A stretch of DNA of 64,000 bases, from positions 1 to 64,000 of the forward strand of contig NZ_JACHLR010000004.1 of NCBI RefSeq assembly GCF_014204535.1, written 5' to 3'. This document shows, piece after piece, positions 38,782 to 51,660 of the stretch. The first letter of the stretch is position 1; each line of letters opens with the position of its first letter. A program made the position numbers and the translations under genes. The notes beneath the pieces were generated by a model. That model did not search any database. It saw only the letters and a program-made list of their open reading frames with translations, and was not told where the DNA came from. This stretch comes from Novosphingobium chloroacetimidivorans (GTDB taxonomy: Bacteria > Pseudomonadota > Alphaproteobacteria > Sphingomonadales > Sphingomonadaceae).

Positions 38782-39513
38782 TTACTTGATCCGCACCCGC
38801 TTGTCCGGGACGATCTTCACGCGCTTGTCTGGTACATGCCGGCGAGTACGAGGGCGTGCCGGAACATCCTCGTAGACGTACTCGACCGTTTCGGTGCACT
38901 GCGGCGCAGCTGGTGCCGGAACCATCATCACCGGCGCGCTGGTGCAGCAGCCCGCAGGATAGCCATACGCCGGTGCATATCCGGAATAGCCGTAGCCCGG
39001 GTATGCCTGACCGCCATATCCGGATTGCGGATAGCTTGCGGTGTAGCGCGCGTAGTAATCGTCCAGGTACGCCTCGCATTCGTCGCGCGCGCGGCCGCGA
39101 TCCTCCGCGCGGTCGATGGCGGCCCCGGCGACGGCTCCTACCGCTGCACCCGCGACCGTGCCGACGGTGCGGTTGCCGCGCCCGGCGATCCGGTTTCCGG
39201 CAACACCACCCACGACGCCGCCGATGACCGCTCCACCGATGCCATCGTCGCGTGCGGCAACGCGCTGCCGGCAGTCAGCCAGCCATGCATCGCGCGCACC
39301 GGCATGGAACTGTGCTTCCGATTGAAACGGTTGGCGGGGATCAGGGTAGGGCGCCGGCGCCTCGGGCGGCGGTGCATCGCCGTACCAACTGCCGTTGTGC
39401 CAGCCCGAACGCGATGCATGGTCGTCCTGCGCCGCGGCAAGCCCAGGCGATGCGCCTGCGGCCAGCACCATCAGAGTGGCCAGCATTCGTACCTGTGAGT
39501 AACCTTGAGCCAT
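38782..39513 (-). CDS. Glycine-zipper 2TM domain envelope protein
   Basis: 243 aa: signal peptide (MLATLMVLAAGASPGLAAAQ), a Pro-rich segment, a glycine-zipper stretch (IGGAVIGGVVGGVAGNRIAGRGNRTVGTVAGAAVGAVAGAAID) typical of outer-membrane or periplasmic 2TM proteins, a Tyr/Gly-rich region, and a C-terminal repeat PDKRVKIVPDKRVRIK. Function unknown. AAAGGA before the ATG at 39513 decides the start over 39534. Confidence 0.82.
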   Translation of the reverse strand: MAQGYSQVRMLATLMVLAAGASPGLAAAQDDHASRSGWHNGSWYGDAPPPEAPAPYPDPRQPFQSEAQFHAGARDAWLADCRQRVAARDDGIGGAVIGGVVGGVAGNRIAGRGNRTVGTVAGAAVGAVAGAAIDRAEDRGRARDECEAYLDDYYARYTASYPQSGYGGQAYPGYGYSGYAPAYGYPAGCCTSAPVMMVPAPAAPQCTETVEYVYEDVPARPRTRRHVPDKRVKIVPDKRVRIK

Positions 39514-39655
39514 GAGCGGTCCTTTCGCGTCCACCGAATGCCGGATCGTTCGGCCTTAACGCGAAATTTAGCATCTTGGCTGCGCCAGCACCAAGGCCGC
39601 GATCACGGCATCGCAGCGCCTGTGCCGATTTGGAGCAACAAGGTCGGGTAGTAGA

Positions 39656-40138
39656 TCAAAGGAAAGTGCTGGCGACACGGGCGACAAGTTCGATGCCGGC
39701 CGCGTCCTCCTCGTCGAAGCGAGCGAGTTCGGGGCTATCGAGATCGATGACCGCGCGCACGCGTCCGTGGACCAGAACGGGGACGACGAGCTCCGAGCGG
39801 CTCTGCGCATCGCAGGCGATGTGGCCGGGGAAGGCATGCACGTCGGTCACCAGTTGCGTCGCACCCAGCGCGGCGGCGGTGCCGCAGACGCCCTGGCCGA
39901 CCGGGATCCGGATGCACGCAGGCTTGCCGATGAAGGGGCCAAGGACGAGCTCGCCCTCTACCATACGGTAGAACCCCGCCCAGTTCAGTCGAGGCACCGA
40001 CATCCAGATCAGCGCGGCCAAGTTCGCCATGTTGGCCACCGGATCGTGCTCGCCCTCGATCAGGGCCGCAGCCGATTGGGCGAGGGCGGTATAGGCGAGG
40101 GGCTTGGGAAGGTCGGATGGGGGAGCGATGTCGAACAT
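39656..40138 (-). CDS. msrC: Free methionine-(R)-sulfoxide reductase (GAF domain)
   Basis: 160-aa single GAF domain that reduces free Met-R-sulfoxide. NWAGFYRMVEGELVLGPFIGKPACIRIPVGQGVCGTAA and VTDVHAFPGHIACDAQSRSELVVPV hold the three conserved Cys of the fRMsr family. The start is the ATG at 40138. Divergent from the sugar dehydrogenase gene. Confidence 0.92.
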   Translation of the reverse strand: MFDIAPPSDLPKPLAYTALAQSAAALIEGEHDPVANMANLAALIWMSVPRLNWAGFYRMVEGELVLGPFIGKPACIRIPVGQGVCGTAAALGATQLVTDVHAFPGHIACDAQSRSELVVPVLVHGRVRAVIDLDSPELARFDEEDAAGIELVARVASTFL

Positions 40139-40199
40139 CCGCGCGACATAGCCCGCTCGGCAGTTGTCGCCTAGAGCGTGCCGGCCTATCTCAGGTGGC

Positions 40200-41675
40200 A
40201 TGAAAAGCTGGCAGCGCACCGCGCTTATCGTTCTCGTCGTCATCGTCGTGCTGGGAGCGGCGCTGTTCGCCTATCTCAATCTCGCGCACCGTTCGGATCG
40301 CGATCCGGCCGCGACCACCGGCATAGATCCGGTGCTGGTCGAACCGGCGGAGCAGACCATACCCAGCGTAAGTCTGGCCAAGCCGTCGGGCTGGGGCGAG
40401 AACCTGGCGCCGCAAGCGGCACGCGGCCTCACCGTCAGCCGGTTCGCCACCGGTCTCGATCACCCGCGCACGCTGCTGACGCTGCCTAACGGCGATGTTC
40501 TGGCCGCGCTCACCAATGCTCCGGCCGGCAACAAGCAGGGCGGGATCACCGGCTTCTTCATGAAGCTGTTCATGGGACGGGTGGGCGCGGGTGACCCGTC
40601 ACCCGACACGATCATGCTGCTGCGCGATGCCGATGGCGACGGCAGGGCGGAGACACGCGCGGTCTTCCGCCAGGCAGACATGCACTCCCCCTCGGGAATG
40701 GCTTACGGCAACGGCAAGCTCTACATCGCCAATCACAATGCCGTGCTGGAGTTCGCCTTCACGCCGGGCGCGACCAAGCTTGAAGGCAAGCCCCGGCAGC
40801 TGATGGAGCTGCCGGCGGGCGGCAACCACTGGATGCGCAACCTGCTGCTGAGCCCCGATGGCGCGCACCTCTACGCTGCCGTGGGCTCGGCCACGAACAT
40901 CGCCGACAACGGCATGGAGGCCGAAACCGGGCGCGCCGCGATCTGGGAGATCGACACCGCCACCGGGCGTCGCCGCCAGTATGCCGCCGGCATGCGCAAT
41001 CCCAACGGGATGGACTGGAACCCGTCCACGGCGGAGATGTGGGCCGTGGTGCAGGAGCGCGACATGCTCGGGCCCGACCTTGTCCCGGACTACCTCACCA
41101 ACGTCCCGGTCGGCGCGCAGTACGGCTGGCCCTGGGTCTACTGGAAGGACAAGTTCGACGAGCGGGTGACCTGGCCGATGGACACCTACATGCTCGAGTA
41201 CACGCGCAAGCCCGAGTACGCGATGGGCGCGCATACGGCGGTGCTTGGACTGAAGTTCGCGAGCGCGGGTAACCGGCTGGGCGATGCGTTCGCCAACGGC
41301 GCCTTCGTCGCGCGCCATGGCTCATGGAACCGCAAGCCGCCGTCGGGCTACGATGTCGTGTTCGTGCCGTTCGATGCCAACGGCAATCCGCGGGGACGGC
41401 CTGTCGAGGTGCTGAGCGGCTTTCTGGAGAAGGGCGGGGACAAGGCGCATGGACGCCCGGTGTGGCTCGCCTTCGACAGGGCGGGCGCTCTGCTGGTCAG
41501 CGACGATACGGGCGGTGTGATCTGGCGGGTGATCGCACCGGGAGCGGCGCCAGCGGTCGGTCCGCGCGCCGTGGTTACCGAGCACCTGGAGCCTTCCAAG
41601 GAACTGGTCGACCCCACGCAGCCGCGTGGATCCGAGGCGAGCTTCAAGTCCGGTCCGGATCGCCTGCTGCCCTGA
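40200..41675 (+). CDS. Sorbosone dehydrogenase-like PQQ-type membrane protein
   Basis: 491-aa protein with an N-terminal membrane anchor (ALIVLVVIVVLGAALFAYL) and a six-bladed beta-propeller of the glucose/sorbosone dehydrogenase family: GLDHPRTLLTLPNGDVLAAL, MHSPSGMAYGNGKLYIANHNAVLEF, AAGMRNPNGMDWNP, MGAHTAVLGLKF, RHGSWNR. The cofactor (PQQ) and substrate are inferred from the family. Probably periplasmic, facing out from the anchor. Confidence 0.87.
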   Translation: MKSWQRTALIVLVVIVVLGAALFAYLNLAHRSDRDPAATTGIDPVLVEPAEQTIPSVSLAKPSGWGENLAPQAARGLTVSRFATGLDHPRTLLTLPNGDVLAALTNAPAGNKQGGITGFFMKLFMGRVGAGDPSPDTIMLLRDADGDGRAETRAVFRQADMHSPSGMAYGNGKLYIANHNAVLEFAFTPGATKLEGKPRQLMELPAGGNHWMRNLLLSPDGAHLYAAVGSATNIADNGMEAETGRAAIWEIDTATGRRRQYAAGMRNPNGMDWNPSTAEMWAVVQERDMLGPDLVPDYLTNVPVGAQYGWPWVYWKDKFDERVTWPMDTYMLEYTRKPEYAMGAHTAVLGLKFASAGNRLGDAFANGAFVARHGSWNRKPPSGYDVVFVPFDANGNPRGRPVEVLSGFLEKGGDKAHGRPVWLAFDRAGALLVSDDTGGVIWRVIAPGAAPAVGPRAVVTEHLEPSKELVDPTQPRGSEASFKSGPDRLLP

Positions 41676-41688
41676 ACTTGGCTGCGGC

Positions 41689-42528
41689 TCAGAGCGGAAC
41701 ACCTGCCCGTCCGGCGAGCTCGGCGATGTATTGCCAGGCGACCCGGCCCGAGCGCGCGCCACGACGCTGCGCCCACTCCAGCGCGTCGGCTTCGTGCCAG
41801 CCCAAGCCGAGCGTCTCGGCGTAGCCGGCGATGATGGCCAGGTAGTCGTCCTGGCTGCAGTTGTGGAAGCCGATCGAGAGGCCGAACCGATCGGCCAGGG
41901 CAAGCTTGTCGTCGACCGCATCGCGTGCGTTGATCGGATCGTCCTGCTCGGACATCGAACGCGCGACAATGGCGCGGCGGTTGGCGGTGACGGCCAGACG
42001 CACGTTGGCAGGCCGCGCCTCCACCCCGCCTTCCAGCCAGGAGCGCAGCAGGCGAGGGCCCGACAGGTCTCCCTCCTCGAACCCCAGATCGTCGATGAAG
42101 ACCAGGAATTGACGTTGCGGGCGGCCCAGTTCGGCGAAGAGCTCGGCCACGCCGCCGAGCGCATCCTGGCCGACCTGTACCAGCGCGATGGACCGGGGTG
42201 CCTCGGCTTGTGCTTCGCGGATGGCGGCGCGCAGCAAGGCAGACTTGCCCATCCCCCGCGAGCCCCACAGCAGCATGTCGTGCGCCGCGTGTCCGGCGGC
42301 GAGACGCTGCACGTTGGTGACGACACGGGCCTTCTGGCTGTCGATCCCTTGCAGCAGGTTCAGCGCGGGCGCCTCCAGCCGATCGACCGCACGGACACCG
42401 TTGGCCGACCAGACGTAGGCAGGGGCGCCGAGCCAGTCTACGGCGGGCGCGACCGGCGGAGAAAGCCGCTCCAGAGTGCCCGCGATACGGGCGAGCAAGG
42501 TGCCGATCTCGGCAGCTTCGATGGTCAT
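41689..42528 (-). CDS. DUF815 AAA-type ATPase
   Basis: 279-aa ATPase with Walker A LWGSRGMGKSALLR near residue 92, Walker B FLVFIDDLGFEEGD, and sensor-like VRLAVTANRRAI. DUF815 proteins are widespread in proteobacteria, with no settled role. It starts at the ATG at 42528. Its stop is only 13 bases from the convergent sugar-dehydrogenase stop, with no terminator seen. Confidence 0.87.
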   Translation of the reverse strand: MTIEAAEIGTLLARIAGTLERLSPPVAPAVDWLGAPAYVWSANGVRAVDRLEAPALNLLQGIDSQKARVVTNVQRLAAGHAAHDMLLWGSRGMGKSALLRAAIREAQAEAPRSIALVQVGQDALGGVAELFAELGRPQRQFLVFIDDLGFEEGDLSGPRLLRSWLEGGVEARPANVRLAVTANRRAIVARSMSEQDDPINARDAVDDKLALADRFGLSIGFHNCSQDDYLAIIAGYAETLGLGWHEADALEWAQRRGARSGRVAWQYIAELAGRAGVPL

Positions 42529-42579
42529 GGGCGGTACTTTTCCCTGGCAAGTGATCCCGCGCGGCTATAGCGGCGAGCC

Positions 42580-43527
42580 ATGACGCCGGCCAGCCGATCC
42601 CCCATCCTCGCCGCCGACGCGGATGGGATCCGCCGCGCGGCACGGCAGCTGCGCGATGGCGGACTGGCGGCACTGCCGACTGAAACGGTCTATGGCCTGG
42701 CGGCGCGAGCGGATACCGACGCGAGCGTTGCGGCCATCTATCGCGCCAAGGGGCGGCCGAGCTTCAATCCGCTGATCGTCCATGTCGGCAGCACCCAGCA
42801 GGCGGAGGATCTGGCCCATTTCGACGAGCGCGCGAGGGCGCTTGCATCCGCGTTCTGGCCGGGTCCGCTGACGCTCGTGCTGCCGCTCCGGGAGGGGGCG
42901 CGCCTCGCCAAGGCCGTGACGGCTGGCTTGCCGACGGTGGCGTTACGCTGTCCTGCCCATCCGGTCATGCGCGCGGTTTTGGAGCAGGCCGGTGTGCCGG
43001 TTGCCGCTCCCTCGGCCAATCGCAGCGGGGCGGTGAGCCCGACCACGGCCGAGCATGTGGCCACATCGTTGGCGGGCGCCGTCGATCTGATTCTGGATGC
43101 CGGTCCTTGCGCTGCGGGCGTCGAATCGACGATTGTCGCCCTTCGATCGGGTGGGTGGGAGATCCTGAGACCCGGGCCGGTGACCGAAAACCACCTTGCC
43201 GCCGTGCTCGGCGTGGCACCGCTCGCAAGCGGCGGTCGTCACGGCATCGAAGCCCCTGGCCAGCTTGCCAGCCATTATGCGCCTGGCAAGCCCGTGCGGC
43301 TGGAGGCTACCTGGGCCGACCCCGATGAGTTCCTGATAGGCTTTGGCGACGTGGCCGGCCACCTCAGCATGTCGGCACGTGGCGATCTCGAAGAAGCGGC
43401 ATCCCGGCTCTACGCCGTCCTCCACGAAGCGGCATCGGCAGTGCAGCCGCGGATCGCCGTGGCCCCCATTCCCAAGTCAGGCGTGGGCAGCGCCATCAAC
43501 GACAGACTGCGCCGGGCTGCCGCCTGA
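42580..43527 (+). CDS. tsaC: L-threonylcarbamoyladenylate synthase (Sua5 type)
   Basis: Makes the activated intermediate of the tRNA t6A modification from threonine, bicarbonate and ATP. The 315-aa length and the extra C-terminal Sua5 domain (APGQLASHYAPGKPVRLEA) mark the long form. The YrdC domain shows LPTETVYGLAARA, KGRPSFNPLIVHV, and CAAGVESTIVALRSGGWEILRPGPVT. Divergent from the DUF815 gene. Confidence 0.93.
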   Translation: MTPASRSPILAADADGIRRAARQLRDGGLAALPTETVYGLAARADTDASVAAIYRAKGRPSFNPLIVHVGSTQQAEDLAHFDERARALASAFWPGPLTLVLPLREGARLAKAVTAGLPTVALRCPAHPVMRAVLEQAGVPVAAPSANRSGAVSPTTAEHVATSLAGAVDLILDAGPCAAGVESTIVALRSGGWEILRPGPVTENHLAAVLGVAPLASGGRHGIEAPGQLASHYAPGKPVRLEATWADPDEFLIGFGDVAGHLSMSARGDLEEAASRLYAVLHEAASAVQPRIAVAPIPKSGVGSAINDRLRRAAA

Positions 43528-43529
43528 AA

Positions 43530-43545
43530 GACCGTCGCGACGGTC
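43530..43545. terminator. 16-base perfect palindrome after tsaC
   Basis: GACCGTCGCGACGGTC begins two bases after the tsaC stop, before the convergent lipoprotein gene. No T-run. It probably forms a hairpin in either transcript. Confidence 0.5.
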
Positions 43546-43603
43546 CAGGACGGCTCCTCGTCGCTTTCGTCGAGGCGAGCAGCGATGCCCCGACTTCGTG
43601 AAC

Positions 43604-43930
43604 TCAGCGCGGCTCGCGCGGCAGTCCGGGCAAAAGATCCTGGATCTGTTCGTATTCGGCGCGCGCGGTGTCGCACGCGCTGCGATCGCCGTTTTCGCAC
43701 TGGCGGCGGTGCTTGTCGTAGCTGCGCTGGAGCTTGCCGACTTGTGCCTCGCGGCGACGAAGGTCCCGGCCTCGCTTCTCGTCGGCCTCCGACTGGCTGG
43801 TGGTCGCCCAGTCCGCCGCCTGGGACGCGACCCGCACGGGCGCGGTGACGACGCCGACAGCGGCACGGGCCAGGCAGCCGGACAAGGCCAGCATGGCAAG
43901 AGGAGCGAGCAGGAGGGCAGGGCGGTTCAT
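43604..43930 (-). CDS. Small predicted lipoprotein
   Basis: 108 aa with a lipobox LAMLALSGC near residue 19, so membrane-anchored through a lipidated Cys. After it, a helical charged region (RDLRRREAQVGKLQRSYDKHRRQCENGDRSACDTARAEYEQI) resembles a short coiled coil. Family not recognised. The start is the ATG at 43930; upstream frame to 43999 is unsupported. Confidence 0.78.
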   Translation of the reverse strand: MNRPALLLAPLAMLALSGCLARAAVGVVTAPVRVASQAADWATTSQSEADEKRGRDLRRREAQVGKLQRSYDKHRRQCENGDRSACDTARAEYEQIQDLLPGLPREPR

Positions 43931-44002
43931 AAGTCTACCGCTGCCATGCTCCCGGTTGCGAGGCAATGAACAACACGGGGGGCAGTGCGTCTCGCACAAT
44001 GC

Positions 44003-44034
44003 AAAAGAGCCGCCCCTTGCGAGGGCGGCTCCTT
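44003..44034 (-). terminator. Rho-independent terminator after carD
   Basis: Nine-base stem GAGCCGCCC/GGGCGGCTC with a 7-base loop. Read leftward it is followed by TTTT, and read rightward by CTTT. It lies 32 bases after the carD stop. Confidence 0.88.
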
Positions 44035-44065
44035 TGAGTTGCTGGAATGCAGCCGATCGGCGAGA

Positions 44066-44602
44066 TCAGGCGGCAGTCTCCGGCGTGTCGTAGTACTTGG
44101 GGGCATGCTCGTTGAGGATCTCAAGGATCTTCTTGAGCGCTGCCGGCTCTTCGGTCTTCTCCATCGCTGCCAGCTCACGCGCGAGACGCGAAGATGCGGC
44201 TTCGAAGATCTGGCGCTCCGAATAGCTCTGCTCCGGCTGGTCGTCGGCGCGGAACAAGTCGCGGGTCACCTCGGCGATCGAGACCAGATCGCCGGAATTG
44301 ATCTTGGCTTCGTATTCCTGGGCACGGCGCGACCACATGGTGCGCTTGACCTTGGGCTTGCCCTTGAGAGTGTCGAGCGCCTCACGCAGGGTCTTGTCCG
44401 AGGACAGCTTGCGCATGCCGATCGATTCGATCTTGTTGACAGGCACGCGGAGCGTCATGCGCTCCTTCTCGAACCGCAGCACGTACAGCTCAAGCTGCAT
44501 GCCTGCGATTTCCTGTTTCTGAAGCTCGATGACCCGGCCGACACCGTGCTTGGGATAGACGACGTAATCTCCAACATCGAAGGCATTGGCGTTGGTTGCC
44601 AT
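44066..44602 (-). CDS. carD: CarD-family transcriptional regulator
   Basis: 178-aa RNA-polymerase-binding regulator that stabilises open promoter complexes. The N-terminal RNAP-interaction domain (FDVGDYVVYPKHGVGRVIELQKQEIAG) and C-terminal helical DNA-binding domain (KRTMWSRRAQEYEAKINSGDLVSIAEVTRDLF, YSERQIFEAASSRLARELAAM) are clear. AAAGGA before the ATG at 44602 fixes the start. Ends in a strong terminator. Bases 44603-44892 upstream show no gene. Confidence 0.94.
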   Translation of the reverse strand: MATNANAFDVGDYVVYPKHGVGRVIELQKQEIAGMQLELYVLRFEKERMTLRVPVNKIESIGMRKLSSDKTLREALDTLKGKPKVKRTMWSRRAQEYEAKINSGDLVSIAEVTRDLFRADDQPEQSYSERQIFEAASSRLARELAAMEKTEEPAALKKILEILNEHAPKYYDTPETAA

Positions 44603-44892
44603 GTAACGTCCTTTCACCTGCAGGTCCGCCGGATGGTGAAGATGGTGCGACCCAATTACAGACCCTGCAGAGACAAGGCCGTGCCGCCGGTCAGATCGCA
44701 ATCTCAACCGTGTGCTGTCGAACCCTGCCTCATACGAAAATGACTGCCGTGAGGGCAGAACGCCCCAGCAGTTGATCCGTATATAGCACCGGTGTCACAA
44801 AATTACCAGCACCGAAGCCACGTTGCCGGGCTCGGCCTGCCGCTTCGATGCGCGGATGGCGATGTCGGAGGGGCGGCGAAGGCCGCGCCCGC

Positions 44893-45231
44893 TCAGTCGC
44901 CCTCGCCGGGCTCGGGCGAGAAGAACTTCTCGAACTTGCCTTCGACCGACTTGAACTCGTCCGCATCCTCGGGCGAGTCCTTCTTGGAGGTCAGGTTTGG
45001 CCATTCCGCCGAGTACTTGGCGTTCAGCTCCATCCACTGCTCCAGGCCGCTCTCGGTATCCGGGAGGATGGCTTCGGCGGGGCACTCGGGCTCGCACACG
45101 CCGCAATCGATGCATTCGCTGGGATTGATGACGAGCATGTTCTCGCCCTCATAGAAGCAATCGACCGGGCAGACTTCCACGCAGTCCATGTACTTGCAGC
45201 GGATGCAGGCGTCGGTGACGACATAAGTCAT
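44893..45231 (-). CDS. fdxA: Ferredoxin FdxA (7Fe-8S type)
   Basis: 112-aa electron carrier with two clusters: [21 protein letters not shown] and [16 protein letters not shown] supply the Cys ligands; the first set matches the [3Fe-4S] pattern of FdxA. An acidic helical tail follows. Its ATG overlaps the S4-protein stop by four bases, so it is coupled to that gene. Confidence 0.93.
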   Translation of the reverse strand: MTYVVTDACIRCKYMDCVEVCPVDCFYEGENMLVINPSECIDCGVCEPECPAEAILPDTESGLEQWMELNAKYSAEWPNLTSKKDSPEDADEFKSVEGKFEKFFSPEPGEGD

Positions 45232-45542
45232 GGCTGCGGAAACCCCTCTTGGAACGCACTCGGTGCGGCGGCTGCTATGGGATCAACTGCGGTCCCGTCA
45301 AGCACTCTGTAATGCGTGCGCGCTTCGGATGCGGGGCCACGCCGCATGGGCATGGCCAGCACTTCCAGGACGTGCACCTCGCGGCCGACCGGCACGGTCA
45401 GCACGTCGCCGATCACGATCTGCTGGTGCGCGCGTTCGATCCGGCGGCCGTTCAGGCGGATATGGCCTTCGTGGGCCATGGCTTGCGCCACTGCCCGGCT
45501 CCTGGCGAGGCGCAAGTACCACAGGACCTTGTCGATCCTCAC
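45228..45542 (-). CDS. S4-domain RNA-binding protein (Hsp15-like)
   Basis: About 104 aa with an S4 fold: [53 protein letters not shown]. Hsp15 proteins rescue stalled 50S subunits carrying nascent chains. I start at the GTG at 45542 just after the helicase stop; the frame to 45635 overlaps the helicase. Operon with the SUV3-like helicase and fdxA. Confidence 0.87.
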   Translation of the reverse strand: MRIDKVLWYLRLARSRAVAQAMAHEGHIRLNGRRIERAHQQIVIGDVLTVPVGREVHVLEVLAMPMRRGPASEARTHYRVLDGTAVDPIAAAAPSAFQEGFPQP

Positions 45543-45576
45543 CGCGCCATCCGCGCCGGCGGGGCGGCCCTGCGGC

Positions 45577-48123
45577 TCAGCGAACCAAGTCCGACAGCGC
45601 CGCAAAGGCGCTGTTGCGAGGCACGGCAGGGGCACTCACCGGCTCGGTCTGGGGACGGGCAGGGCGCCAGCGCCAGCGTGTCGGCGCAATCGGACCGTGC
45701 ATCTCGGGCGTGAGCACGCGGGCGCCGATCGGCTGGAACCCGGCGAGCCGCAGCAGCCGCTCGTAGCTGGCCTGCGTCAGGCTCATGGAAATCGCCTTGG
45801 CCGAATCGAGCACGAATGGTCGTCGCCCGGTGGCGCCACGCACCTGATGCGCCTCGCGCAGCAGCTTTTCGGCAAGGTCGAGCCGGATCAGCTGCTTGCC
45901 CACCGCCCGGTACCCGCGCGGAGGAGGGCCGCGCCAGGCGGTGAGCGCAGGCGGCATCGAATCCGCTGTCGATTGCACGTCGTCCGGTGCGTTCCTTTCG
46001 GGCGACAGTGCGCGCCAGAGCCGAACGGCGTCCGGGCGCAGCATGGCGGGCGCGAAAATGTCGAGCGTGCCGACTTTGACCGCCAGGCGCGACAGGCGCA
46101 CCCGCTGGTCCTTGTCGAGGCGTTCGAGGCCCGAGCCTGCGCGCTCCACCATGCCGCCCGAGTCGACCAGCGCGATCAGCAAGGCGCGCAGTTCGGGGCC
46201 TGCTTCGCTGCTGCGGCTTGCCTCGGCGATGCGACGCAGGGGTTCGAGCGGCTGGAGCGATGCGGCCAGCCACTGCTCCAGCGCCGCCAGCAGGTCCTTG
46301 CGTGCGGGGGCCGGCACCATGTCGAGCGTGCGCTCTGCCTGGAGCTGCGGCGCCAGCGGCGAGCGACCGGGGGCGAGGCGCGCGATCCGCTCTCCGTCGA
46401 GCGTGACCGTGCCCGCCTCCAGCTGCAGCCCGGCGCTGCCTTCGTGCACGGCCACGACCAGCTCGGCCGCGCGACGCTCCAGCAGCCCCGGCAGGTGCCG
46501 CTCGGCCGCGGCGAGCAGCAGCTTGCGATCGGACAGACGCGCGTCGGGATCGACCTGGAAGGTGAACCCGCGCAGCGATCCGATATGCTCACCCTCCACC
46601 AGCACTTCCTCGTCTTCCAAGCGAACGGAGAGCAGCCCGGCATCGGTGCCGAGCTTGCGCATCAGCACTGCCGTGCGGCGATTGATGAAGCGCTCGGTCA
46701 GCTTGCCGTGCAGCGCGTCCGACAGCCGAGCCTCGACCGCTCGGGCGCGCGCCGCCATCTCGTCGCGGGCAAGCACCCAGTCGGGGCGCTGCGCGATGTA
46801 GGCCCAGGTCCGGATTGCGGCGATGCGGCCCTGCAGCGTGTCGATATCGCCGCTGGTGACGTCGAGCTGGGCGATCTGCTGTGCCATGTAGTCGGCGCCA
46901 AGCTCGCCGTGGCGCAGATCCTGCCACAGCCGCGAGACGAAGCGCGCGTGCATCTCGGGACCCTGGCTGCGGAAGTCGGGCAGGCGACACACTTCCCAGA
47001 ACCGCCGGACCATGCCGACCGTGCGCACGCTGTCCACCACTTGCTGCTCGTCGGCGAGCAGCTTGAGCACGGCAAGGTCGATGGCCTCTGGCGCGGCGGC
47101 AAGTTCGGGCGTGCGGGGTGGCGCCTCCAGGTCGACGATCAGCGATCCCAGGCTGTCGAACCGCGGCTCGGGTTCGCGCCAGAACAGCTTGGTCAGCGGC
47201 GGGAAGCGATGCTCCTCGATCGCGTAGACTTCCTCGTCGGTGAATTCGGACGCGTGATTGCTGCCGGCGAGGGTGCCGAAGGTGCCGTCCTTCTGGTGCC
47301 GCCCAGCCCGCCCCGCGATCTGCGCCATTTCGGCCGTGGTGAGCCGGCGCTGGCGCAAGCCGTCGAACTTGGACAATCCGGCAAATGCGACATGCTCGAC
47401 ATCCAGGTTGAGGCCCATGCCGATCGCGTCGGTGGCGACCAGATAATCGACCTCGCCCGATTGATAGAGCTCGACTTGTGCGTTGCGGGTCTGGGGACTG
47501 AGCGCGCCCATCACGACGGCTGCACCACCGCGGAAGCGCCGCAGCATCTCGGCGGTGGCGTAGACCTGCTCGGCCGAGAACGCGGCGATGGCGCTGCGTG
47601 GCGGCACCCGGCTGAGCTTGCGGGCACCGGCGTGGCGCAGGGTCGAGAAGCGCGGGCGGGTCTCCACTTCCACGCGCGGGATCAGTGCCTTGACCATCGG
47701 CTCCAGCGTCGAGGAGCCCAGGATCATCGTCTCTTCGCGGCCACGCGCGTGGAGCAGCCGGTCGGTGAAGACGTGGCCGCGCTCACGGTCGGCGGAGAGC
47801 TGGGCCTCGTCGATCGCCACGAAGGCCAGCTTGTCCTGCACCACCGGCATCGCCTCGGCCGTGCACAGCAGCCAGCGCGCGTCCTTGGGCTCGATCCGCT
47901 CCTCGCCGGTGATCAGCGCGACCTGGTTGGGTCCCTTGATCGCGCAGACGCGGTCGTAGACCTCGCGTGCCAGCAGTCGCAGGGGGAAGCCGATGGCGCC
48001 GCTCGAATGGGCGCACAACCGCTCGATCGCGAGGTGGGTCTTGCCCGTATTGGTGGGGCCGAGCACGGCACGGATGCGGCTCGATCCCGGCTCGCGGGCA
48101 CCAGCGGTTCGAAGGTCGGCCAT
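45577..48123 (-). CDS. SUV3-like ATP-dependent RNA/DNA helicase
   Basis: 848-aa superfamily 2 helicase similar to mitochondrial SUV3. Walker A LGPTNTGKTHLAIE near residue 22, DEAQ at the Walker B (FVAIDEAQLSADRERG), QRRLTTAEMAQIAGRAGRHQKDGTFG for motif VI, and a long C-terminal Ala/Arg-rich extension. Mitochondrial SUV3 acts in RNA degradation; the bacterial role is less defined. First gene of the helicase-S4-fdxA operon. Confidence 0.9.
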   Translation of the reverse strand: MADLRTAGAREPGSSRIRAVLGPTNTGKTHLAIERLCAHSSGAIGFPLRLLAREVYDRVCAIKGPNQVALITGEERIEPKDARWLLCTAEAMPVVQDKLAFVAIDEAQLSADRERGHVFTDRLLHARGREETMILGSSTLEPMVKALIPRVEVETRPRFSTLRHAGARKLSRVPPRSAIAAFSAEQVYATAEMLRRFRGGAAVVMGALSPQTRNAQVELYQSGEVDYLVATDAIGMGLNLDVEHVAFAGLSKFDGLRQRRLTTAEMAQIAGRAGRHQKDGTFGTLAGSNHASEFTDEEVYAIEEHRFPPLTKLFWREPEPRFDSLGSLIVDLEAPPRTPELAAAPEAIDLAVLKLLADEQQVVDSVRTVGMVRRFWEVCRLPDFRSQGPEMHARFVSRLWQDLRHGELGADYMAQQIAQLDVTSGDIDTLQGRIAAIRTWAYIAQRPDWVLARDEMAARARAVEARLSDALHGKLTERFINRRTAVLMRKLGTDAGLLSVRLEDEEVLVEGEHIGSLRGFTFQVDPDARLSDRKLLLAAAERHLPGLLERRAAELVVAVHEGSAGLQLEAGTVTLDGERIARLAPGRSPLAPQLQAERTLDMVPAPARKDLLAALEQWLAASLQPLEPLRRIAEASRSSEAGPELRALLIALVDSGGMVERAGSGLERLDKDQRVRLSRLAVKVGTLDIFAPAMLRPDAVRLWRALSPERNAPDDVQSTADSMPPALTAWRGPPPRGYRAVGKQLIRLDLAEKLLREAHQVRGATGRRPFVLDSAKAISMSLTQASYERLLRLAGFQPIGARVLTPEMHGPIAPTRWRWRPARPQTEPVSAPAVPRNSAFAALSDLVR

Positions 48124-48397
48124 CGCTGGTCAAATGTGGCATCGCCGGTGGGCAGGCACAAGGTACCTGCGCCGATACCACGCTCTGGCTTGGGGAAATT
48201 AAGCACAGTTATTTACGTAGATCATGCATGTGCAGGGTTGCCGCGATCTCGCTCGCACCTGTGCCTGTCGGTTCGTCGCCCCCCATACTCGCTTCATCTC
48301 CGTACATGCACCGAATCGCTAGGTTTGACAGGATGTTAACCTTGAGAAGGCAGATTCCGCTCGTGAACGCCCTGGGGGCGATGAAGCGGGGCAAGTC

Positions 48398-51656
<3,259 letters not shown>

Positions 51657-51660
<4 letters not shown>

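Noticed and set aside
45316..48339. 1007-codon open frame opposite the SUV3-like helicase
   Set aside because: It mirrors the helicase gene in high-GC DNA; its translation is Gln/His/Arg-rich with no recognisable domain.
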